Source of the DNA: Nitrospirota bacterium
GTDB lineage: Bacteria; Nitrospirota; Thermodesulfovibrionia; Thermodesulfovibrionales; JdFR-85
Assembly: GCA_013152195.1 (NCBI GenBank)
Contig: JAADGU010000147.1
Span: forward strand, 1 to 14,494
Direction of reading: 5' to 3'
DNA: 14,494 nucleotides
Shown: positions 6,401-12,902 of the stretch, piece by piece
Position numbering within the stretch: position 1 is the first letter of the stretch
How the letters are laid out: each line of letters begins with the position of its first letter
Notes under the pieces: generated by a model
Told to the model about the DNA's origin: nothing
The model's input: only the letters and a program-made list of their open reading frames with translations
Database searches by the model: none
Program-made: the position numbers and the translations under genes

Positions 6401-7629
6401 TAGCTAAATATGCCGGAATAGCACCAAAGGGTGACTTAATTCTTTTGCAAAAGCTGGGAGAGATATTCCGTGAAAAATCTTTTCTGCATATAAACTCCAC
6501 ACGTGCAGGCGGTGGTGTTGCCGAGATACTACAGAGGATGATACCGATACTCAGGGACCTCGGCATTGATGCAAGGTGGGAAATAATAGAGGGGGATGAA
6601 AGGTTTTTTGATATAACAAAAAAGATTCATAATGCCCTTCAGGGTAACTTTGAATCTATAACAGAAGAGATGTGGCAGTACCACTACGAGGTCAATAAGA
6701 GGAACGCCAAAAAGCTCAATCTTGAAGCAGATGCAGTCCTGATTCACGACCCCCAACCTGCTCCACTGATAGAATTCAAGGTTCAGGATTATTCAGAATC
6801 CGACATTGCTCCATGGCTGTGGCGATGTCACATAGATGTCTCAAATCCTGTGCAGGAGGTCTGTGATTACCTCAGGCGATACTGTGAAAAATATGATGCT
6901 GCCATATTCTCTGTCTCAAAGTTTGCAAGAGCGATGTCAATAGATGAGTTCATTATCCCTCCATCCATTGACCCGTTAAGTGAAAAGAACAGGGACCTGA
7001 CTGAAGATGAAATAAGAGAAACACTTGAGAAATATAAAATACCGGCTGACAGGCCGATAATGCTTCAGGTATCAAGATTTGACAGATTCAAGGACCCCAT
7101 AGGGGTTATAAAGGCCTACAGGATCGTCAAAAAATACAACGATTGCATCCTCGTTCTTGCAGGCAGTCCTGCAAGTGACGACCCGGAGGGGGAGATCGTC
7201 CTGAACGAGGTCAGGGAATATGCATCCAATGACCCTGACGTGCATATACTCCTGCTTCCGCCCTTCAGTGACAGGGATATAAACGCCTTGCAGAGAAGTG
7301 CAACCGTTGTATTGCAGAAATCACTCAAGGAAGGCTTCGGGCTAACAGTTTCCGAGGCAATGTGGAAGGGAAAACCGGTGATAGGAGGGGCAACAGGCGG
7401 AATACCTCTGCAGATTGTGCATGGATTTACCGGTTTCCTGGTCCATACATCAGAGGGAGCAGCGTTCAGGGCAAGGCAGTTCCTGAACAACCCCGAAATG
7501 GTGAAGAAAATGGGGGAAAGAGGTAAGGAGTATATAAGGAATAACTTCCTTATAACACGGCAGATACGCGATTATCTTTCCGTCTGGTATGCGATTAAAA
7601 ACAATGAAAAATCGGTATTAGAGCTGTGA
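6397..7629 (+). CDS. treT: Trehalose glycosyltransferring synthase TreT (GT4 family)
   Basis: A 410-residue GT-B glycosyltransferase strongly resembling archaeal and bacterial TreT, which reversibly joins an NDP-glucose and glucose to make trehalose. Matching landmarks: FLHINSTRAGGGVAEILQRM (H31), ALQGN, HDPQPAPLIEF (117-127), WRCHID (142-147), PPSIDPLSEKN, QVSRFDRFKDP, LLLPPF and the donor-binding E-x7-E motif EGFGLTVSE (E312 to E320), then AMWKGKPVIGGATGGIPLQIV. The protein is cytoplasmic. It starts inside the DUF5752 stop (ATGA) with GGGAG upstream, and ends in a GTGA overlap with otsAB. In Thermococcus, treT lies with a trehalose/maltose ABC importer, and the same association recurs here. 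The direction in vivo (synthesis or breakdown of imported trehalose) cannot be read from sequence. Confidence 0.9.
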   Translation: MIAKYAGIAPKGDLILLQKLGEIFREKSFLHINSTRAGGGVAEILQRMIPILRDLGIDARWEIIEGDERFFDITKKIHNALQGNFESITEEMWQYHYEVNKRNAKKLNLEADAVLIHDPQPAPLIEFKVQDYSESDIAPWLWRCHIDVSNPVQEVCDYLRRYCEKYDAAIFSVSKFARAMSIDEFIIPPSIDPLSEKNRDLTEDEIRETLEKYKIPADRPIMLQVSRFDRFKDPIGVIKAYRIVKKYNDCILVLAGSPASDDPEGEIVLNEVREYASNDPDVHILLLPPFSDRDINALQRSATVVLQKSLKEGFGLTVSEAMWKGKPVIGGATGGIPLQIVHGFTGFLVHTSEGAAFRARQFLNNPEMVKKMGERGKEYIRNNFLITRQIRDYLSVWYAIKNNEKSVLEL

Positions 7630-9848
7630 AATCCAAAAGGTTAAGGACATTTATAGAAGATAATTTTATAGACAAGGGTCTTTTTATTATCTCAAACAGG
7701 GAACCCTACATTCACAAGAAGACACTCAAGGGCACCAAAGTGGATGAACCCGCCGGGGGGCTTACATCAGCCATGGATGCTGTTCTGAAGGCTACCGGGG
7801 GCACATGGATAGCATGGGGCAGCGGCAGCGGTGATAAAGAAGCAGTGGATGAAAAAGATTGCATTGCAGTCCCACCGGACAACCCCGCCTATACGCTCAA
7901 AAGAGTCTGGCTACCCAAAAGGGTATCAGAGAATTATTATCATGGCTATTCCAACCAGGTGCTCTGGCCCCTCTGCCACATCGCTCTCGACAGGGTCTAC
8001 TTCAGGAGGAGATTCTGGGAGGATTATGAAAAGGCAAACCATTTCTTTGCTGAAGCCACCCTTCAGGAGGCAGAGGATGATTGCGTTGTCTGGATCCATG
8101 ATTACCACCTCTGTCTCGTCCCCCGAATCCTGAGAGAGAAGAAACCTTCTCTCACAATAGCCCATTTCTGGCACATACCATGGCCTGACTGGAGTGTATT
8201 CAGGGTATGTCCTCAATCCACACAGATACTGGAGGGCCTGTTAGGTAATGATATTATCGGGTTTCAGATACCACTTTTTGCAAAAAACTTTATGGACTGT
8301 GTGAAAGAGACCCTCGATGCAGAGATCAACTACGACGAATCAACCGTAATATACAGGGGGCAGACCACAAGACTGAAGGCCTTCCCGATAAGTATTGATT
8401 ACGACAGATTCAATTCAACAGCCCATTCGAAAAAGGTCACCGGTTTAATGAAAAAACTGAAGGTAAAATCCAATCTGCCTCAATACACAGGGGTCGGGGT
8501 GGACAGACTGGAGTATACCAAGGGACTGATAAAGCGGCTGCAGGCGCTAAGCCTCTTCTTTGAGAAATACGAGAGATACAGAAAAAAATTCACTTTTCTG
8601 CAGATTACAGTTCCGACAAGAATGAAGGAACCCTATATCAGCTATCAGAGAACAGTTGAAAAACTCATAGAAAAGATAAACAAAAAATATGCAACCGATG
8701 ACTGGAAGCCGATTATTAACATCAATAAAAAGCTTGATCATCCGGAGCTTGTCGCATATTACAGAATGGCGGACATAGGACTGATCAGCTCGATATACGA
8801 TGGAATGAACCTTGTAGCCAAGGAATATATAGCCTCTCAGGCCGATGAAAAAGGTGTGCTTATCCTGAGCGAATTTGCCGGCGCAGCGGATGAACTGGAG
8901 GGAGCTATCCTTGTAAACCCCTATGACATAGAAAATTTCGCAGACAGCATAAGCAGGGCATTAAAGATGCCGCAAAAAGAAAAGAAAGAGAGGATGAGGA
9001 TACTGAGAAGACAGGTGGAGGAACACGATATATACAAATGGATACTTGACATCTTCCACGAGTTGACCATCATATCCTCCATGAAACACAATCAGTGTAA
9101 ATACCTCTTTGACCACAGCAGCCTTATAAAAGAGAAACTTGCCCGTCACAAACTCTTTCTCTTCCTCGACTACGACGGAACCCTGACACCCATTGTTGAC
9201 TCCCCGGAAAAGGCCGTTCTCCCGGAAGAGATACGCTCTCTTATTGTGAAGCTGAAGGAACGTTTTCCGGTTGCCATAATAAGCGGAAGAACGCTTCAGG
9301 ATGTAAGAGAGCGGGTCGGCATTGAGGGTCTGGTCTACGCAGGTAATCACGGCGCGGAGATATGGGATGGGGAAAAGACGTTTATCAGCCCTGAGTTTTC
9401 AGTCAACAAGGATCAACTGAAGGATTTTTTAAACAGGTTGAGTGAGGCCCTCTCCCATATTCAGGGTGTTTTAATAGAGGACAAGGGTATCACCGCAAGC
9501 ATACATTACAGAAAGGTAAGAATCAAATACCTGGGAGAGTTTTTAAATATATTCTGGAGTATAGCAACCGATTACAAGGATGTATTCAGAATAACTTCAG
9601 GCAAGAAGGTCTTTGAGATAAGGCCGCTGAATGCATGGAACAAGGGCGATGCCGTCAGGTGGATATGGGAGAATCTGGGAAGAGAGAGTCTGCCGGTCTA
9701 TATAGGTGACGACACCACAGATGAGGATGCCTTCAGGGTACTAAAGGGTAACGGGATATCCGTCTGTATCGGCTGCAGTCCTGAGGCCGACTATTACCTG
9801 AAGAGCCAGAAAGATGTTAAGGAGTTTCTGCAGTTTTTGCTGTCATGA
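7626..9848 (+). CDS. otsAB: Fused trehalose-6-phosphate synthase / trehalose-6-phosphate phosphatase (OtsA-OtsB)
   Basis: A 740-residue bifunctional protein. The GT20 synthase domain (about 17-485) makes trehalose-6-phosphate from UDP-glucose and glucose-6-phosphate. It shows SNRE (R25), PAGGL (42-46), WIHDYHL, HFWHIPWP, GNDIIGFQ, VDRLEYTKGL (R294, K299) and DGMNLVAKEY (D392, E400), matching the sugar- and nucleotide-binding residues of E. coli OtsA. The HAD-type phosphatase domain (about 500-740) then removes the phosphate: DYDGTLTP (nucleophile D515, D517), SGR (553-555) and GDDTTDEDAF (694-703) are all intact. The start is the GTG at 7626, overlapping the treT stop (GTGA), with only a weak ribosome-binding site, so coupling is likely. 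The donor and acceptor are inferred from the family; a glucosylglycerol-type product is less likely given the fused OtsB domain. Confidence 0.93.
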   Translation: MKSKRLRTFIEDNFIDKGLFIISNREPYIHKKTLKGTKVDEPAGGLTSAMDAVLKATGGTWIAWGSGSGDKEAVDEKDCIAVPPDNPAYTLKRVWLPKRVSENYYHGYSNQVLWPLCHIALDRVYFRRRFWEDYEKANHFFAEATLQEAEDDCVVWIHDYHLCLVPRILREKKPSLTIAHFWHIPWPDWSVFRVCPQSTQILEGLLGNDIIGFQIPLFAKNFMDCVKETLDAEINYDESTVIYRGQTTRLKAFPISIDYDRFNSTAHSKKVTGLMKKLKVKSNLPQYTGVGVDRLEYTKGLIKRLQALSLFFEKYERYRKKFTFLQITVPTRMKEPYISYQRTVEKLIEKINKKYATDDWKPIININKKLDHPELVAYYRMADIGLISSIYDGMNLVAKEYIASQADEKGVLILSEFAGAADELEGAILVNPYDIENFADSISRALKMPQKEKKERMRILRRQVEEHDIYKWILDIFHELTIISSMKHNQCKYLFDHSSLIKEKLARHKLFLFLDYDGTLTPIVDSPEKAVLPEEIRSLIVKLKERFPVAIISGRTLQDVRERVGIEGLVYAGNHGAEIWDGEKTFISPEFSVNKDQLKDFLNRLSEALSHIQGVLIEDKGITASIHYRKVRIKYLGEFLNIFWSIATDYKDVFRITSGKKVFEIRPLNAWNKGDAVRWIWENLGRESLPVYIGDDTTDEDAFRVLKGNGISVCIGCSPEADYYLKSQKDVKEFLQFLLS

Positions 9849-10261
9849 AAAAAATTGTCATGAAAAAGACAAAAAAAACTTCAACAACAGCAGCAGCATA
9901 TCCGTGGTATACAGACCAGTACCTGCCCGTAACTTTGGGGTATTCGATATTACTGCTTCTTTTGCTGCCGCTGCTTGCAGGATGTGTATCAAAAAAAGAG
10001 CCCTCTCAAGACGGGGTGACCACGATTGTCTTCAAGCACGGTAAAATTGCAGGTGACCCTGCCCTTTTCAGGAAATTAATAGACAGGTTTGAAGCCCTGA
10101 ACCCGGACATAAAGGTTAAAGATGAGACCCTCCCGGCATCTACTGACGAGCAGCATCAGTTCTATGTAATAAACCTTGAGGGCAAGAGCTCGGACTTTGA
10201 TGTCCTGAGCATGGATGTCATCTGGGTGCCTGAGTTTGCAAGGACAGGACAGGCTGGCTGA
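9845..10261 (+). CDS. ABC sugar-binding lipoprotein, N-terminal piece of a frameshifted gene
   Basis: This 138-residue piece starts at an ATG overlapping the otsAB stop (ATGA). It has an unusually long n-region (about 33 residues), a hydrophobic core of leucines and a lipobox LLAGC with lipidated C47. The mature part begins like a family 1 extracellular solute-binding protein: TIVFKHGKIAGDPALFRKLI, FEALNPDIKVK, and FDVLSMDVIWVPEFA. Just after that motif the frame breaks and a TGA at 10259-10261 ends the product. The cause is an extra copy of AGGAC; without it the reading continues EFARTGWLRDLSTLIP into the second piece. As sequenced the product would be a non-functional lipoprotein stub. Confidence 0.85.
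   Translation: MKKIVMKKTKKTSTTAAAYPWYTDQYLPVTLGYSILLLLLLPLLAGCVSKKEPSQDGVTTIVFKHGKIAGDPALFRKLIDRFEALNPDIKVKDETLPASTDEQHQFYVINLEGKSSDFDVLSMDVIWVPEFARTGQAG
10241..10253 (+). repeat. AGGAC tandem duplication that frameshifts the sugar-binding protein
   Basis: The run AGGACAGGACAGG has exact 5-base periodicity over 13 bases. Deleting one unit yields GCA AGG ACA GGC TGG CTG AGG (ARTGWLR), which matches the VxEFAxxGWLxDL consensus of sugar-binding proteins and joins the two frames. The insertion is directly visible; whether it is biological (slipped-strand replication) or a technical artefact is not. Confidence 0.9.
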
Positions 10262-10317
10262 GGGACCTGTCAACCCTTATCCCCAAAGACAAGAGGGAAG
10301 AGTTCTTCCCCGGCCCC

Positions 10318-11208
10318 ATGCAGGCCGTCACCTACGAAGGCGGTATATATGCCATACCCTGGTATATTGATGCAGGTCTGCTCTATTACAGAACGGACCT
10401 CCTCGATAAGTACGGTTTTGCGCCACCGAAGACGTGGCAGGAACTCGTAAAGACTGCCCGCAGCATCATGGAGAAAGAGCCTCAGGTATACGGCTTCATA
10501 TGGCAGGGCAAACAGTATGAAGGACTCGTCTGCAATGTCCTCGAATTCGAATACTTCTGGAGTAACGGCGGAGATGTACTGAGAAACGGCAAGGTGGTTA
10601 TCAACAGCCCTGAAAATGTAGAGGCATTACAGTTTATGATAGATCTGATAAGGAAATACAAGGTCACCCCCCCGCTTGTTGTCACTGCAATCGAGGAGCC
10701 CACAAGGCATATTTTCGGCAGTGGCAGGGCACTCTTTATGAGAAACTGGCCCTATGCCTGGAACATATTTCAGAGGGAAGACTCCGCAGTGAGGGGAAAG
10801 ATAGGGGTATCAAGGCTGCCGTCATTTCCCGGTAAATCCTCTGCATCAACCCTTGGCGGGTGGCAGCTCGGGATAAACAGGTATTCAAAAACCCCCCGGG
10901 CCGCAGAAAGGTTTGTTAAATTCCTCACATCCCCTGAGTCCCAAAAGACCCTTGCCCTCACAATCGGCTATAAACCAACAAGAAAATCCCTTTACAGAGA
11001 TGCGGACCTGATAGCACAGCAGCCTTTTATTGCAAGCCTTTACGATATATTTATGACGGCAAGGCCAAGACCCGTAACGCCCTATTACATGCTTATCACC
11101 CAGGTGATGCAGCCCGAATTCAGCGCTGCCCTCTCCGGCATAAAGACCCCTGAAGATGCATTAAAAACAGCCCAGATACAGATCGAGCGCATACTCGGAG
11201 CAGAATAA
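10318..11208 (+). CDS. ABC sugar-binding protein, C-terminal piece of a frameshifted gene
   Basis: This piece covers most of the mature sugar-binding protein. Its frame is homologous from about 10246 (GWLRDLSTLIPKDKREEFF); 10318 is merely the first ATG, an internal methionine, and no signal peptide is present. Recognisable features include YEGGIYAIPWYIDAGLLYYR, PPKTWQELVKTAR, FEYFWSNGG, GRALFMRNWPYAW, STLGGWQLGIN, AAERFVKFLTSPESQ and a final PQ-rich helical tail. These are typical of trehalose/maltose-binding family 1 proteins (MalE, LpqY, UgpB type). Once the 5-base duplication is removed the whole gene encodes 452 residues, normal for the family. Its stop shares one base with the first permease start (TAATG). 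Trehalose as the ligand is inferred from the operon. Confidence 0.87.
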   Translation: MQAVTYEGGIYAIPWYIDAGLLYYRTDLLDKYGFAPPKTWQELVKTARSIMEKEPQVYGFIWQGKQYEGLVCNVLEFEYFWSNGGDVLRNGKVVINSPENVEALQFMIDLIRKYKVTPPLVVTAIEEPTRHIFGSGRALFMRNWPYAWNIFQREDSAVRGKIGVSRLPSFPGKSSASTLGGWQLGINRYSKTPRAAERFVKFLTSPESQKTLALTIGYKPTRKSLYRDADLIAQQPFIASLYDIFMTARPRPVTPYYMLITQVMQPEFSAALSGIKTPEDALKTAQIQIERILGAE

Positions 11209-12059
11209 TGCGGGACGAGGAGAGGGGAAGATGGTTCGTAATGCCTTCTCTGGTACTGCTCTCCATTGTCACGATATATCCCCTGATATACGTCCTGTAC
11301 CTGAGTCTTCAGAGGAGACTGCTGATATTTGATGTCTCAAGGTTTATCGGTATTGATAATTATCTCTTTCTCCTCAAAGACGACAGGTTTTTTAATGCCT
11401 TTAAAAACACCCTGTACTTTACAATAATGTCGGTTACACTGGAGCTGTTGCTCGGACTCGCAATAGCCCTCCTCATCAACAGGTCCTTCAGGATGAAGGG
11501 TCTGATGCGGGCAATTGTCCTCATCCCGTGGGCAATCCCCACGGTGGTTTCTGCAAAGATGTGGGAGTGGATTTACAATACGGATTTCGGGATACTGAAT
11601 TATCTGCTGGGAGTAAAGATAAACTGGCTCGGAAGCCCTTTCTGGGCCATCAATGCAGCGGTATTCATGGATGTATGGAAGACCACCCCCTTTGTGGTAA
11701 TCCTCCTTACAGCTGGACTGCAGGTCATACCAAAAGACCTCTACCAGGCCGCCAGGGTGGATGGAGCAGGAAGGTGGGATATCTTCACAAGGATAGTCCT
11801 GCCACTTCTTAAGCCCGTAATCCTGGTGGTCCTCATATTCAGGACACTCGATGCCTTCAGGGTCTTTGATGCCATCTATGTACTGACAGGGGGAGGCCCT
11901 GCCAACACAACCGAGACCCTCTCGATATATGCATACAAGGTCCTTTTTCAGACGCTTCAGTTCGGCTACGGCTCCACCCTTGCCGTAGTTGTCTTTCTCT
12001 GCACAGGGGGGATCAGCATATTTTACATAAGGATGCTCAGCAGGGGAGTCAGATTATGA
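11208..12059 (+). CDS. ABC sugar transporter permease, MalF/UgpA type
   Basis: A 283-residue inner-membrane permease with about six hydrophobic helices, the first at residues 11-32 (PSLVLLSIVTIYPLIYVLYL). The cytoplasmic EAA loop that docks on the ATPase is seen at about 179-203 (YQAARVDGAGRWDIFTRIVL, then P), with the conserved ARVDGA and I-x-LP. The family assignment (binding-protein-dependent permease, carbohydrate uptake CUT1) is firm; the sugar is inferred as trehalose or maltose from neighbours. It starts in the binding-protein stop (TAATG) with GGAG 8 bases upstream, and ends in an ATGA overlap with the second permease. It should form a heterodimer with that protein. No frameshift or missing segment is seen. 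Confidence 0.92.
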   Translation: MRDEERGRWFVMPSLVLLSIVTIYPLIYVLYLSLQRRLLIFDVSRFIGIDNYLFLLKDDRFFNAFKNTLYFTIMSVTLELLLGLAIALLINRSFRMKGLMRAIVLIPWAIPTVVSAKMWEWIYNTDFGILNYLLGVKINWLGSPFWAINAAVFMDVWKTTPFVVILLTAGLQVIPKDLYQAARVDGAGRWDIFTRIVLPLLKPVILVVLIFRTLDAFRVFDAIYVLTGGGPANTTETLSIYAYKVLFQTLQFGYGSTLAVVVFLCTGGISIFYIRMLSRGVRL

Positions 12060-12868
12060 AAAGAGCCCTCTTCTACCTCCTGATAATCCTTCTGGCCCTT
12101 TACTGTACGGGACCGCTTCTGTGGCAATTTATTACAAGCCTGAAACCTGACACAGAACTGACAAAGCTCCCCCCTATCCTGCCCAAATCACCGACCATGG
12201 ATAATTACATCTCCATCTTTACGGGACACCCCTTTTTAAGGATTATTCTCAACAGTGCAATAGTTGCAGCATCAACCACCACACTCTCCCTGATTCTGGG
12301 CTCCCTCTGCGCCTTTGGCCTTGCAAAGCTGAGGATCGGGTACAAGGGATTGATCCTCGGCTTCGTCCTTTCAGTATCCATGTTTCCGCCGATCGCAACA
12401 GTTAGTCCGCTCTATATAATAATCCGGGCCCTTGGTCTCAGGGACACGCTCTTCGCACTGATAATCACCTATACCACTTTCTCCCTGCCCCTGTCCATCT
12501 GGGTGCTTACGAATTTCTTCAGGGAGATTCCTGACGAGATATACCTTGCTGCCCGGGTGGATGGATGCACACCGTTTCAGGTCTTCTACAAGATCATGCT
12601 GCCCCTTGCAGCGCCCGGCATCTTTGCAACGGCAATACTCGTATTCATATTCTCATGGAACGAGTTTCTCTTTGCCCTTACATTCACATCCACTGTTGCC
12701 TCAAGGACAATACCGGTAGGGATTGCGCTGTTCCCGGGACTTCATGAAGTACCGTGGGGCGACATTGCAGCCGCCTCGGTAGTCGTCACCATCCCCCTGA
12801 TAATTCTCGTATTTGCATTCCAGAAGAGAATTATCGAGGGACTCACAGCAGGCTCGATCAGGGGATAG
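12056..12868 (+). CDS. ABC sugar transporter permease, MalG/UgpE type
   Basis: A 270-residue inner-membrane permease, the partner of the preceding MalF-type subunit. It has an N-terminal helix (residues 4-24), the PTMDNYISIF segment before the core, five further helices, and the EAA loop at 161-183 (EIYLAARVDGCTPFQVFYKI, then MLP), where the ATPase subunit binds. The C-terminus QKRIIEGLTAGSIRG is the classic end of MalG-type permeases. The start overlaps the previous stop by 4 bases (ATGA). It is the last gene of the operon; no ATP-binding (MalK/UgpC/MsmX-type) gene follows. The next gene is convergent typA, only 34 bases away. Confidence 0.93.
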   Translation: MKRALFYLLIILLALYCTGPLLWQFITSLKPDTELTKLPPILPKSPTMDNYISIFTGHPFLRIILNSAIVAASTTTLSLILGSLCAFGLAKLRIGYKGLILGFVLSVSMFPPIATVSPLYIIIRALGLRDTLFALIITYTTFSLPLSIWVLTNFFREIPDEIYLAARVDGCTPFQVFYKIMLPLAAPGIFATAILVFIFSWNEFLFALTFTSTVASRTIPVGIALFPGLHEVPWGDIAAASVVVTIPLIILVFAFQKRIIEGLTAGSIRG

Positions 12869-12902
12869 GCCCGAAGCGACATCTCATGAGACGGTACAAC
12901 CT
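12869..12902. other. Short convergent gap between the last permease and typA
   Basis: The 34 bases between the two stops contain a 10-bp perfect palindrome TCTCATGAGA (12882-12891) without a loop, and a CCGAAG (12871-12876) that could pair only with a distant CTTCGG (12915-12920) inside typA. Neither resembles an intrinsic terminator: there is no T-run on either strand. Confidence 0.35.

Noticed and set aside
9814..10044. A plus-strand open frame overlapping the otsAB end and the lipoprotein start
   Set aside because: The translation has no recognisable features, and both flanking genes explain the sequence in other frames.
10318..11208. An independent cytoplasmic gene starting at 10318
   Set aside because: Homology to the binding protein continues upstream in frame to about 10246, and removing one AGGAC unit joins it to the lipoprotein N-terminus.
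12882..12891. TCTCATGAGA palindrome as a regulatory site
   Set aside because: It is a single 10-bp loop-free palindrome at the 3' end of an operon with no second copy noticed; probably chance.
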